A DNA stretch of 64,000 nucleotides, taken from the NCBI RefSeq assembly GCF_902506535.1, contig NZ_LR733824.1, positions 186,001-250,000 on the forward strand. The letters run 5' to 3'. Every line of letters starts with the position of its first letter. The first letter of the stretch is position 1. The notes under the pieces are model-generated. The model did not search any database and was not told where the DNA came from. It worked only from the letters and a program-made list of their open reading frames with translations. Origin of the DNA: Pseudomonas sp. 8Z. Its GTDB lineage: Bacteria > Pseudomonadota > Gammaproteobacteria > Pseudomonadales > Pseudomonadaceae. Below are positions 42,248-52,000 of the stretch, one piece after another. The position numbers and the translations under genes are program-made.

Positions 42248-42337
42248 GCGGCAAGCCCCAAGCTGCAAGTCAGAAGCAGCTCCGGGCTTGCCGATCCAAC
42301 GTGATTGTCTTGCAGCTTGCAGCTTGATGCTTGCCGC
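42248..42337. repeat. Large inverted repeat of the CAAGCTGCAAG family between gltB and gltD
   Basis: A 22-base arm at 42248-42269 (GCGGCAAG...AAGCTGCAAG) faces a 22-base inverted arm at 42316-42337 with 20 of 22 positions matching. It occupies most of the 118-base gltB-gltD gap and could form a long hairpin in the transcript. Confidence 0.8.
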
Positions 42338-42348
42338 TGCTGTTATGA

Positions 42349-43776
<1,428 letters not shown>

Positions 43777-43819
43777 TGACGCAGGGCAAGTAAAGACGAG
43801 ACAAATCGTCGCGATAGAC

Positions 43820-43852
43820 AAAAGGCACGGCACCCGCCGTGCCTTTTGTTTT
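43820..43852 (+). terminator. Rho-independent terminator after gltD
   Basis: AAAAGGCACGGC at 43820-43831 pairs with GCCGTGCCTTTT at 43836-43847 over a 4-base loop, followed by GTTTT. Confidence 0.95.
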
Positions 43853-43895
43853 GTGCTCTGCGAAAATGCCCGCACTTTTTTCGCTGGATGCTGCC

Positions 43896-44963
43896 ATGAC
43901 CGCCCTGAAGAACGACCGTTTCCTCCGTGCTCTGCTCAAGCAACCCGTGGATATCACTCCGGTCTGGATGATGCGCCAGGCCGGTCGCTATCTGCCGGAG
44001 TACCGCGCGACTCGGGCCAAGGCTGGCGACTTCGTGAGCCTGATGAAGAACCCGGAACTGGCCTGCGAGGTCACCATCCAGCCGCTGGATCGCTACCCGC
44101 AACTGGACGCGGCGATTCTCTTCTCCGACATCCTCACCATCCCCGATGCCATGGGCCAAGGCCTGTACTTCGAGACAGGTGAGGGGCCGCGCTTCAAGAA
44201 GGTGGTCAGTAGCCTGGCCGATATCGAGGCGCTGCCGGTGCCGGACGCCGAGACGGATCTGGGCTACGTGATGGACGCGGTGCGTACCATTCGCCGCGAG
44301 TTGGGTGGCCGGGTGCCGCTGATCGGCTTCTCCGGCAGCCCGTGGACGCTGGCCACCTATATGGTCGAAGGCGGCTCAAGCAAGGACTTCCGCAAGACCA
44401 AGGCCATGCTCTACGACAACCCGCAAGCCTTGCACGCGCTGCTCGACAAGCTGGCGCAGTCGGTGGCGGCCTACCTCAACGGGCAGATCCTGGCCGGTGC
44501 GCAAGCGGTGCAGATCTTCGATTCCTGGGGCGGCGCGCTGTCGGCGGCGGCCTATCAGGAATTTTCCCTGGCCTATATGAAGAAGATCGTCGATGGCCTG
44601 ATTCGCGAACATGATGGTCGGCGCGTGCCGGTGATTCTGTTCACCAAGGGCGGCGGTCTATGGCTTGAATCCCTGGCCGACACTGGTGCCGAGGCGCTGG
44701 GCCTGGACTGGACATGCGATATCGGCAGCGCTCGCGCTCGTGTCGGTGCCAAGGTCGCCCTGCAAGGCAACATGGACCCGGCGGTGCTTTATGCCAAGCC
44801 CGAAGCGATCCGCGCCGAAGTGGCGCGCATTCTGGCGGCCTATGGTGCCGGCAGCGGCCACGTTTTCAACCTCGGTCACGGCATTACCCCGGAAGTCGAT
44901 CCCGCCAATGCAGCGGCCTTCTTCGAGGCGGTGCATGAGTTGTCCGCGCAATACCATGACTGA
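43896..44963 (+). CDS. hemE: Uroporphyrinogen decarboxylase
   Basis: Converts uroporphyrinogen III to coproporphyrinogen III in haem synthesis. The ATG at 43896 gives 355 aa starting [14 protein letters not shown]; the upstream 19 codons overlap the gltD terminator. Signatures [16 protein letters not shown] and [17 protein letters not shown], and the catalytic Asp in [14 protein letters not shown], are present. It is the last core gene before the accessory block; its stop is 50 bases from the convergent lipoprotein gene. Confidence 0.98.
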   Translation: MTALKNDRFLRALLKQPVDITPVWMMRQAGRYLPEYRATRAKAGDFVSLMKNPELACEVTIQPLDRYPQLDAAILFSDILTIPDAMGQGLYFETGEGPRFKKVVSSLADIEALPVPDAETDLGYVMDAVRTIRRELGGRVPLIGFSGSPWTLATYMVEGGSSKDFRKTKAMLYDNPQALHALLDKLAQSVAAYLNGQILAGAQAVQIFDSWGGALSAAAYQEFSLAYMKKIVDGLIREHDGRRVPVILFTKGGGLWLESLADTGAEALGLDWTCDIGSARARVGAKVALQGNMDPAVLYAKPEAIRAEVARILAAYGAGSGHVFNLGHGITPEVDPANAAAFFEAVHELSAQYHD

Positions 44964-45013
44964 TAACCATGGACAAGGCTGCTGGTGCGGCCGTGTCCAT
45001 GATCGGGAGTGGT

Positions 45014-45817
45014 TTACTTGACGGTAGCCAGCTCTCCTCGCAGTGCTACGCTGGCAATCAACATGCCGGCGCGGCACTGATATTTCTGGGTGTCTTTGTA
45101 AACGTCGCGCTTATAGATGCTGGCAATGTCGACCACCGCATTGGCTCCAGCCTTTTTCGCTGCGCTCTGCAACGATACTAGCGCCGACTGTAGTGCCCAT
45201 ACGCAGGCTTCTTCATCGGACTTGTTGGAACCGTTGGTTTTGCGGCTGCTGGTCACGGTACGAATCTTGTGAATTTCACCCTGCACCACCTGGCCTGCGA
45301 GGTAGAACTTCACGCTGCCATCAAGAAGGCCAGCCTGTGTTGCGCGGGTGATGCCCTCTTGGAAGTCTAGGTAGGTAGCCCCCTCGACGCCCTGGTTGAC
45401 TGCTCCTAGTTCGTTCACTGACTCGATGATCGGATCTACATTGAGCTCTTTAAGGATATTGTCACGCAGTTTGTTGACCCAGCGGTTGTAGTTGCCATGG
45501 ATCTTGCCGTCCTTGTAGTCCAGCCCCCAACTGCTGCGGTAGAGGATCTGAAAAGACGTTGGTGTGTAGGGTATGTCCACTTCCGCATGGTGTCTGCCAC
45601 GAATAGTGATCTCCGCCTGAACCAGCCCGGGCTTGGCCGATTGCACGTTCCACTGGCGGTCGTGTAGCGCCGTGATGATCGCCCGTTGCATCTGACTGTT
45701 GCTGATTGTCAGCTCCGAAGCGAAATGCTCTTGCGCGTTGTAGATGGGCTTGCTCGTGCAGGCATTTAGCAGAAAAACCATGGTTAGCAGTGACAGTGCT
45801 CTATATGTCCGTGTCAT
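45014..45817 (-). CDS. Two-domain hypothetical lipoprotein
   Basis: Predicted lipoprotein of unknown function (267 aa). Signal peptide ends LNAC (Cys20); AAAAGGAG is well placed before the ATG. Residues ~35-125 (RAIITALHDRQWNVQSAKPGL, ITIRGRHHAEVDIPY, YKDGKIHGNYNRWVNKL) resemble a small lipoprotein domain that I have seen as a stand-alone protein. Residues ~165-267 (TSSRKTNGSNKSDEEACVWALQSAL, KKAGANAVVDIASIYKRD) resemble another stand-alone Pseudomonas family often misnamed excinuclease ATPase subunit. The combination looks like a fusion. It lies on the same strand just downstream of the APE operon. Confidence 0.75.
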   Translation of the reverse strand: MTRTYRALSLLTMVFLLNACTSKPIYNAQEHFASELTISNSQMQRAIITALHDRQWNVQSAKPGLVQAEITIRGRHHAEVDIPYTPTSFQILYRSSWGLDYKDGKIHGNYNRWVNKLRDNILKELNVDPIIESVNELGAVNQGVEGATYLDFQEGITRATQAGLLDGSVKFYLAGQVVQGEIHKIRTVTSSRKTNGSNKSDEEACVWALQSALVSLQSAAKKAGANAVVDIASIYKRDVYKDTQKYQCRAGMLIASVALRGELATVK

Positions 45818-45847
45818 TTCTTAACTCCTTTTCGGGGGGACTAGGGA

Positions 45848-47074
45848 TCAGCTCCAGCGGCGGAAGATCAACGATGTGTTGATCCCGCCGAAGGCGAAGT
45901 TGTTGTTCATCACGTACTCGTGGCTCATCTGGCGGAACTCGCCGCGCAAGTAGTCCAAGTCGCCGCACGCCGGGTCGATGTGGTCGAGGTTCAGGGTGTA
46001 CGCATAGCTGTCGGTGTTCATCATCTCGATGCTGAACCAGGACTCCAGCGCGCCACAGGCACCGAGGGTATGGCCGAAATAGCCCTTCTGCGAGCTGATC
46101 GGCATACGTGGACCGAACAGGCTGCTGGTGGCCAGGCTTTCGGCGACATCGCCCTGTTCGGTGGCTGTGCCATGACCGTTGACGTAGCCGATTGCCGAGG
46201 GCTCCAGGCCGGCGTCGTCCAGCGCCAGTTGCATCGCGCCACGCATGGTCTCCTGCACCGGCTTGGTGGCGTGCTGGCCGTCGGAGTTGCAGCCGAAGCC
46301 GACGATCTCGGCATGGATGGTGGCGCCACGGGCGAGGGCGTGCTCCAGTTCTTCGAGCACCAGGATGCCGGCGCCTTCGCCGATCACCAGGCCGTCGCGG
46401 CCGCTGTCGTAGGGGCGCGGGCTGGTGTGCGGTGCGTCGTTCTTCAGGCTGGTGGCGTAAAGTGCGTCGAAGACCATGGCCTCGGTCGGGCAGAGTTCTT
46501 CGGCGCCACCGGCGAGCATCATCTTCAGTCGGCCGAATTTGATCGCTTCATAGGCATAACCAATGCCCTGGCTACCGCTGGTGCAGGCGCTAGACGTCGG
46601 GATCAGGCGGCCCTTGAGGCCGAAGAAGATGCTGATATTGGCCGCCGTAGTGTGCGGCATCATGCGGATGTAGGAGTTGGCGTTGAGGCCGTCGGCCACC
46701 GAGTTCAGCAGCATGTTGCCGAAGGCTTTGACCTCTTCGGTGCTGCCGGTGGATGAGCCGCAGGCCACGCCCATGCGACCGTCGCTGATGCACGGATCGC
46801 CGAGCAGACCGGCATGTTCCAGCGCGCGCTCGGCAGCGAATACCGCCAGTTTGGAGACGCGGCCCATGCTGCGCGTCTGCTTGCGGTTCCAGTGTTTGGG
46901 CTGGACAAAGTCGTCCACCGGCCCGCCCAGTCGAGTGTTCAGCTCGGTGAAGCGATCCCACTCGTCCATGCGGCGGATGCCGCTCTTACCCGCTTTGAAG
47001 TTGGTCGAAATGGTTGGCCAGTCGCTGCCCAGCGAGGTGATACCGGCCATGCCGGTGACAACTACACGTTTCAT
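45848..47074 (-). CDS. apeR: Aryl polyene beta-ketoacyl-ACP synthase (ApeR-like)
   Basis: FabF-type ketosynthase, last gene of the aryl polyene operon. The ATG at 47074 overlaps the ketoreductase stop (TAATG) and gives 408 aa; a TTG two codons upstream is unlikely. The Cys-His-His triad is intact: Cys164 in SACTSG, His301 in HGTATE, His335 in GHTLGA. In E. coli the ApeR homologue is a homodimer acting with the ApeO-ApeC pair; which step this one performs (starter condensation or elongation) cannot be read from sequence. Confidence 0.9.
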   Translation of the reverse strand: MKRVVVTGMAGITSLGSDWPTISTNFKAGKSGIRRMDEWDRFTELNTRLGGPVDDFVQPKHWNRKQTRSMGRVSKLAVFAAERALEHAGLLGDPCISDGRMGVACGSSTGSTEEVKAFGNMLLNSVADGLNANSYIRMMPHTTAANISIFFGLKGRLIPTSSACTSGSQGIGYAYEAIKFGRLKMMLAGGAEELCPTEAMVFDALYATSLKNDAPHTSPRPYDSGRDGLVIGEGAGILVLEELEHALARGATIHAEIVGFGCNSDGQHATKPVQETMRGAMQLALDDAGLEPSAIGYVNGHGTATEQGDVAESLATSSLFGPRMPISSQKGYFGHTLGACGALESWFSIEMMNTDSYAYTLNLDHIDPACGDLDYLRGEFRQMSHEYVMNNNFAFGGINTSLIFRRWS

Positions 47075-47802
47075 TAGCAAAGACCGCCATTGACTGCCAG
47101 AACCTGGCGGGTGATGTACGCCGCCTCGGCGGACATCAGAAAATTCACCGCTCCGGCCACTTCATCCGGGGTGCCCATGCGCGCGGCCGGAATCATCTTG
47201 AGAATCTCGTCCACCGGTACCAGCTCGTCGAGAATCTCGGTATCGATCAGCCCCGGGGCGACGCAGTTGACGGTGATCTTGCGCTTGGCCAGCTCAATGG
47301 CCAGGGCCTTGGCGGCGCCGATTATGCCGGCCTTGGAGGCGCTGTAGTTGACCTGGCCGCGATTACCGACCAAGCCCGATACCGAGGTGATACAGACGAT
47401 GCGCCCGGCTGCGCGACGGCGGATCATCGGCATGGTCAGCGGGTGCAGCACGTTGTAGAAACCGTCGAGGTTGGTGCGCAGCACCTGATCCCAGTCTTCT
47501 TCGGAGAGCGCGGGGAAGGCTCCGTCGCGGGTCAGGCCAGCGTTGCACACCACGCCGTAGTAGGCACCATGCGCTTCGATATCGGCTTCCAGTGCTTCGC
47601 GGCAAGCGGCGCGATCGGAGACGTCGAATTGCAGGAGGCGCGCCTGGCGGCCCATTTCGGCGATTTGCGCCTGCACAGCTTCGGCTTCACTGCGGCGCGA
47701 GCGGCAGTGCAGGACGATGTCATGGCCTGACTGCGCCAGGCGCAGGGCGATGGCGCGGCCGATGCCGCGGCTCGAACCGGTGACGAGGATGGTTTCAGTC
47801 AT
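47074..47802 (-). CDS. apeQ: 3-ketoacyl-ACP reductase (ApeQ-like)
   Basis: FabG-type short-chain dehydrogenase reducing the beta-keto group during polyene elongation. The ATG at 47802 gives 242 aa, with an 8-base overlap with the dehydratase; the longer open frame upstream is a shadow. TGSSRGIG (8-15) binds NADPH; Ser140, Tyr153 and Lys157 (YSASK) form the catalytic set; NAG at 87-89 is conserved. Confidence 0.93.
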   Translation of the reverse strand: MTETILVTGSSRGIGRAIALRLAQSGHDIVLHCRSRRSEAEAVQAQIAEMGRQARLLQFDVSDRAACREALEADIEAHGAYYGVVCNAGLTRDGAFPALSEEDWDQVLRTNLDGFYNVLHPLTMPMIRRRAAGRIVCITSVSGLVGNRGQVNYSASKAGIIGAAKALAIELAKRKITVNCVAPGLIDTEILDELVPVDEILKMIPAARMGTPDEVAGAVNFLMSAEAAYITRQVLAVNGGLC

Positions 47803-48259
47803 GGAATTGTTCTTGCTGTTCTTGTAAATAGACCGCCGGTTGCGGCGGGCGGAACACATTGAGGCGCGCTTCGGCTTGTATGCCGGGGCCTTGTAGGTGG
47901 CATTCGAAGACGCCCATGCCGTTGTCGTCCTGCAGCGAGCAGAGGGCGTGGATGTGCAGCTCGCTAGCAACTGGAAAACGCTCGACGTTGCAGGTGTATT
48001 TGCGTGTGCCGAGCAGAAAGCCCAGCTCCACCGGCAAGCCGGCGCGCTTGGCTTGGATGCCGACGAACGCGGCGATAGCCTGCGCCATCAGTTCGATACC
48101 TGTCCAGGCTGGCAGGCTGCCGTCGCTGTCGTTGAGCAGACCGTCGGGGCGCACCCTGAGGCGTACCTCGATCGCTTCGCTGTCGCAGCTCAGCACTTCA
48201 TCGAGCAACACCATGTCGCCGGCGTGGGGCACCAGTTCGGCTATGGGCCACAGGCTCAT
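47795..48259 (-). CDS. apeP: Hotdog 3-hydroxyacyl-ACP dehydratase (ApeP-like)
   Basis: Single-hotdog dehydratase family member of 154 aa. His12 in LVPHAGDM and Glu56 in WTGIELMAQAIAA are at the positions of the FabA/FabZ catalytic pair. It is flanked by ketosynthase and ketoreductase genes with short overlaps on both sides, which fits dehydration after ketoreduction. A second dehydratase-like domain is fused to the ligase at 58534-60198, so the two may act on different chain lengths. Confidence 0.85.
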   Translation of the reverse strand: MSLWPIAELVPHAGDMVLLDEVLSCDSEAIEVRLRVRPDGLLNDSDGSLPAWTGIELMAQAIAAFVGIQAKRAGLPVELGFLLGTRKYTCNVERFPVASELHIHALCSLQDDNGMGVFECHLQGPGIQAEARLNVFRPPQPAVYLQEQQEQFHD

Positions 48260-49443
48260 GGTGCATCTCCGATAATCAGTGCGATGTTGTTACCGCCAAA
48301 GGCGAAGGAATTGCTCATCAGGTGACGCCCCTGGTCACGGCTCAGGCGGGCGCCGGTCTGGACGAGTTCGAGTGGCGCCAGTTCGGGGTCGCGTTGTCCG
48401 TCCCAGAGGTGTGGTGGCAACAGACCGCCGCAGTTGTACTCGCTCAGGGTCAGCCAGCAGAAGGCTGCCTCCAGCGCGCCGGCTGCACCCAGCGTATGGC
48501 CAGTCATGGGCTTGCTCGACGAGCAGGGTAGATCAGCAGGAAACAGGGTGTGCACGGCCTTGCTCTCCATCGCGTCGTTGTGCCGGGTGGCGGTGCCGTG
48601 CAGGTTGAGGTAGTCGATTTGGGCGGGTTGCAGCCTGGCGCTGGCCAGGGCTTTCTCCATCGCGCTACGGGCGCCGAGGCCATCCGGGTGCGGGGCGGAG
48701 ATGTGGTGGGCGTCGGAGCTGGCGCCGCCGCCGAGCAAAGCGATGGGGGCTGGCTCGCGGGTCATCAGAAACAGCGCTGCCGCTTCGCCGATGTTGATGC
48801 CGTTGCGGTTCACCGAGAACGGATTGCACGGCTCGGGCGAAACCGCCTCCAGCGCGGAGAAGCCGTTGAGCGTCAGGCGGCACAGGCTGTCCACGCCGCC
48901 GCAGATCACCGCGTCGCAGATGCCTTGCTGCAGCAGACGATGAGCGCTGAGCAGCGCGCGGGCGCTGGAGGTGCAGGCGGTGGACTGGCAATAGACAGGC
49001 CCCGTCACGCCCAGCCAGTCGGCGAGAAAGACCGCTGGTGCGGCCATTTCCTGCTGGACGTAGGTGTAGTCGTGCGGTAATTGGCCGTCTTGCTCGTAGC
49101 GGGCGATGTGCTCACTGGCTTCGCGAATGCCCGAGGTGCTGGTGCCCAGTACCAGGCCGACGCGCAGCGTGCCGTGCTGGCTGATCGCCTGGCGCAGCTC
49201 GGGTTCGATCTGCAGCGCCGCCGCCAGGAGCAACTGGTTGTTGCGGCTGTGCGCGGCCTCGAAGCCTGCGGGCATCGCAGGCAGCTCGGCGTGTACGGCG
49301 CCGACGGTCAGTTGGCGCCCGCTGACCCAGCCATCCTCTGCACGCATGCCGCTGCTGTCGCCGGCGAACAGCGCATCGGCAACGGCCTGTTTGCCCGCGC
49401 CGAGAGCGCAGACAACTCCGAGTGCGTTGAGGTAGCTGGGCAT
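48256..49443 (-). CDS. apeO: Aryl polyene beta-ketoacyl-ACP synthase (ApeO-like)
   Basis: Second ketosynthase of the cluster. ATG at 49443 shares one base with the stop of the lipoprotein gene (TGATG) and gives 395 aa. Cys157 in STACTSSA, His282 in HGTATRHND and His316 in GHTLGA form the triad. In known APE systems ApeO works as a heterodimer with the chain-length factor ApeC, here encoded by the first gene of the operon at 62044-62760. Confidence 0.9.
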   Translation of the reverse strand: MPSYLNALGVVCALGAGKQAVADALFAGDSSGMRAEDGWVSGRQLTVGAVHAELPAMPAGFEAAHSRNNQLLLAAALQIEPELRQAISQHGTLRVGLVLGTSTSGIREASEHIARYEQDGQLPHDYTYVQQEMAAPAVFLADWLGVTGPVYCQSTACTSSARALLSAHRLLQQGICDAVICGGVDSLCRLTLNGFSALEAVSPEPCNPFSVNRNGINIGEAAALFLMTREPAPIALLGGGASSDAHHISAPHPDGLGARSAMEKALASARLQPAQIDYLNLHGTATRHNDAMESKAVHTLFPADLPCSSSKPMTGHTLGAAGALEAAFCWLTLSEYNCGGLLPPHLWDGQRDPELAPLELVQTGARLSRDQGRHLMSNSFAFGGNNIALIIGDAP

Positions 49444-49940
49444 CAATTGCGGCCTTCCTGATTCAATACGCTTATCCGGTAGCTCAAGCCTGGTTTGTCG
49501 AGGCTGAAGCTCAGCGCGGTGCGGTAGTTTACCCGCCAGTGCGGTGCCAGTTCGCGATTCCCGTCGGATCGCCGTTGCCAGGTGTCGGCAGGGTAGCTGC
49601 GTGGCAGTGCTGTGTCGTCGCTGAGGGCGAACAACAAGGCGGCGAACAATTCCCGGGCTTCGGGGTTGGGCGGTAGCAGGCCGTCATTGTGCCAGGTACC
49701 GGCTTGCAGGCGTTGGCGGGCCAGTGGTATCCCCAGTGGATCAAGCAGTGACCAGCGCAGGGCCTGACCTTCACGCTGGATCACCAGCAGCCAATCCTCT
49801 TGGCTTTCGCCTTGCTGGCGCTGTATCTGCAGGCTCAGCGGCAGCGTGGCGACGAGCGTCGGCGTGGCTTCGGGCAGTGGCGTACGCGCGGCGCAGGCCG
49901 CGAGCAGAAGGCTGGCGAAAAGCAGAACGAGGCGGCTCAT
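49443..49940 (-). CDS. DUF3261 family lipoprotein
   Basis: Predicted lipoprotein (165 aa) with signal peptide ending LAAC (Cys16). This DUF3261 family is found mainly in aryl polyene clusters; with the LolA-like protein and MMPL exporter it probably takes part in moving the lipid-linked product to or within the outer membrane. No catalytic motif. Overlaps the methyltransferase by 4 bases. Confidence 0.82.
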   Translation of the reverse strand: MSRLVLLFASLLLAACAARTPLPEATPTLVATLPLSLQIQRQQGESQEDWLLVIQREGQALRWSLLDPLGIPLARQRLQAGTWHNDGLLPPNPEARELFAALLFALSDDTALPRSYPADTWQRRSDGNRELAPHWRVNYRTALSFSLDKPGLSYRISVLNQEGRN

Positions 49941-50656
49941 GATGGTTTGCGGGCCACTACGTTGAGCAGGGTTTCATCGCGCTGGCCGACGGCTTTCGGC
50001 CGCATCAGCCCACAGCGTTCGAGCAGGCCGAAGTCCTTGGCCCGGCTCCACCACAGGTAGGGGTAGGAGATGTCGTCGGCGGCGAACTCGAAGCCCTGGG
50101 CGCTGAGCATGTCCAGGTATTGCTCGGCACTGCGCTGCACGTGCATCGGGTGGCGAAACAGCCAGCGAATCACCCAGGTGTCGATGTAGTACTTGGTCGA
50201 CTCTGCCAACAGCAGTCGGCCGCCGGGTTTGAGCACGCGCCAGAACTCGGCCAGCGCCTTCTCCTGTTCCACCAGGTGGTGCAACGTCTGGTGGCAGAAC
50301 AGCAGGTCGATGCTGGCGTCAGGCAGGTCGATGGCGGCGCAGTCACTCGCGATCAGCTCAACCTGCAGGCCCAGGCGCTCGGCTTCGCGGCGCGAGCAGC
50401 CAAGGCTGTGCGGGTCGGCATCGAGACCGATCAGGCGGGCAGGGGCGAAGGCTTGTTGCAGCAAACCGAACGAGCGTCCCTGGCCGCAGCCGACATCGAG
50501 CAACACTGGCGCTTGCGGCAGTGGCGTGCCGAGCAGGCGCTGCAGGTCGTTGATGGCCACGCGCAGTACATGGTGTTGCCACACGTGGCTTTGCAGGAAC
50601 CAGAAGCCGAAGCGGGTTTCTTCGACGTAGGTGGGCGAGACGGGGGCGCTGTTCAT
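49937..50656 (-). CDS. Class I SAM-dependent methyltransferase
   Basis: Predicted small-molecule methyltransferase (239 aa), a candidate for O-methylation of the aryl head group or a related tailoring step. The ATG at 50656 has AAAGGAG 5 bases upstream; the GTG two codons before it would overlap that ribosome site and is rejected. Motif I LLDVGCGQGRSFGLL, Asp in LIGLDADPHS, and [16 protein letters not shown] are clear. The N-terminal YVEETRFGFWFLQSHVWQHHVL is typical of the APE-cluster family. Confidence 0.87.
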   Translation of the reverse strand: MNSAPVSPTYVEETRFGFWFLQSHVWQHHVLRVAINDLQRLLGTPLPQAPVLLDVGCGQGRSFGLLQQAFAPARLIGLDADPHSLGCSRREAERLGLQVELIASDCAAIDLPDASIDLLFCHQTLHHLVEQEKALAEFWRVLKPGGRLLLAESTKYYIDTWVIRWLFRHPMHVQRSAEQYLDMLSAQGFEFAADDISYPYLWWSRAKDFGLLERCGLMRPKAVGQRDETLLNVVARKPS

Positions 50657-50669
50657 CGACACTCCTTTG

Positions 50670-51917
50670 TCAGTTCGGGGCGCAGAGCTCTGCCAGTACG
50701 CCGAGCCGGCGCTTGGGTTCTGCCACGTAGGGGTTCTGGGTATCCCAGGCGTAACCGGCGAGGATCGAGCTGATCATACGGCGGATGTCCGGTGATGCGT
50801 TTTCGTAGTAGATCACGTCCTGGAAGGTGCCATCGTACCAACCCTGGACATAGACGCGGAACGTATCCACACCGCGCTTGAGCGGGATTGCGAACTCCTG
50901 CTCCCAGTCCACCATTTCGCCATTGAGCTGACGATGCAAAAGCCCGGCGGCCATGCTCGCCGAGCGCATGGCGATGGTCACCCCGGAGCTGAACACCGGG
51001 TCGAGGAATTCGGCGGCGTTACCCAGCAGGGCGAAGCCCGGCCCGTGCAGGCTCTTGACGTTGGCCGAGTAGCCGTTGATCTCGCGCGCCGGGGTATCCC
51101 ACACGGCATTGCCCAGCACCCTGCTCAGTGACGGCGTTTCGGCGACGAACTGCTTGAGGCAGACGTCGAGATCCTGCGGGTAATTCGCATAATGCTCGGC
51201 CGCGGCAACCACGCCCAGCGAGCAGCGGCCGTTGCTGAATGGAATCGTCCAGAACCACACGTCGCGCAGGGTCGGGTGGGTGGTGATGAGGATCATCTCG
51301 CGGTTGAAGCCCGAGGCTGGGTCGATGTTGTCCTCGATGTGGGTGAACACCGCGCGGCGCACCGGGAAGGCCGATGGTGTGTCGAGATCGAGCAGGCGCG
51401 GCAGTACTCGGCCATAGCCGCTGCCGTCAAGGACGAAGGCGCATTCGATCTGGTATTTGAGGCCATCGGTCAGGCGGTGTACCGATAGTTGCGGGCAATC
51501 ACCGGTGAAGTCGGCGGCGAAGATTTCTTCCTCGTAGCGAATCTCCACCCCCTGACGTTCGGCTTCATCGGCTAAGAGTTTGTCGAAGTCAGCTCGGATC
51601 ACCTGATAAGTCGAGCCCTTGCCCTCGGTGAACTTGTCGCGGAAATCGAAGCTGGTGTGGCGCTCGCCCCAGGCGAACGCGGCGCCTTGCTTGGTCTGGA
51701 AACCTGCAGCCTGAACGGCTTCGAGCATCCCGGCTTCCTCGACGAAGTCCAGGCAGTGCGACAGTAGGCTCTCACCGATGGAAAAGCGTGGGAAACGCTG
51801 GCGTTCGAGTACCAATACGTCATGCCCCTGGCGTTTGAGAATGGCTGCCGCGATTGCTCCGGACGGGCCTGCACCGATAACGACAATCTGACGCTGCTCG
51901 ATTTCAGGAGATTGCAT
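50670..51917 (-). CDS. FAD-dependent oxidoreductase with flavin-halogenase signatures
   Basis: Flavoprotein (415 aa) in the tryptophan-halogenase-like family. GAGPSG at 15-20 binds FAD; IGESLLSH near 47-54 and GNAAEFLDP at 299-307 are further flavin contacts. Lys76 in GFQTKQGAAFAWG sits where phenol/pyrrole halogenases keep their catalytic lysine, and residues 221-226 read WFWTIP, matching the WxWxIP halogenase motif. It could halogenate the aryl ring, or be a monooxygenase or reductase as often annotated in APE clusters. It begins after the only sizeable gap in the operon. Confidence 0.8.
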   Translation of the reverse strand: MQSPEIEQRQIVVIGAGPSGAIAAAILKRQGHDVLVLERQRFPRFSIGESLLSHCLDFVEEAGMLEAVQAAGFQTKQGAAFAWGERHTSFDFRDKFTEGKGSTYQVIRADFDKLLADEAERQGVEIRYEEEIFAADFTGDCPQLSVHRLTDGLKYQIECAFVLDGSGYGRVLPRLLDLDTPSAFPVRRAVFTHIEDNIDPASGFNREMILITTHPTLRDVWFWTIPFSNGRCSLGVVAAAEHYANYPQDLDVCLKQFVAETPSLSRVLGNAVWDTPAREINGYSANVKSLHGPGFALLGNAAEFLDPVFSSGVTIAMRSASMAAGLLHRQLNGEMVDWEQEFAIPLKRGVDTFRVYVQGWYDGTFQDVIYYENASPDIRRMISSILAGYAWDTQNPYVAEPKRRLGVLAELCAPN

Positions 51918-51949
51918 GACGATTTCTTCGCCTCAAGGTTGTGGGCATG

Positions 51950-51970
51950 TCTGGCGCACCATGCGCCAGA
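51950..51970 (-). other. Hairpin in the 83-base gap within the APE operon
   Basis: TCTGGCGCA at 51950-51958 and TGCGCCAGA at 51962-51970 are perfect inverted repeats around a 3-base loop. There is no T run, so it is more likely an mRNA processing or stability element than a terminator. Confidence 0.5.
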
Positions 51971-52000
51971 TTGGATGGGGGACGATTGATGCAGGTCGGT

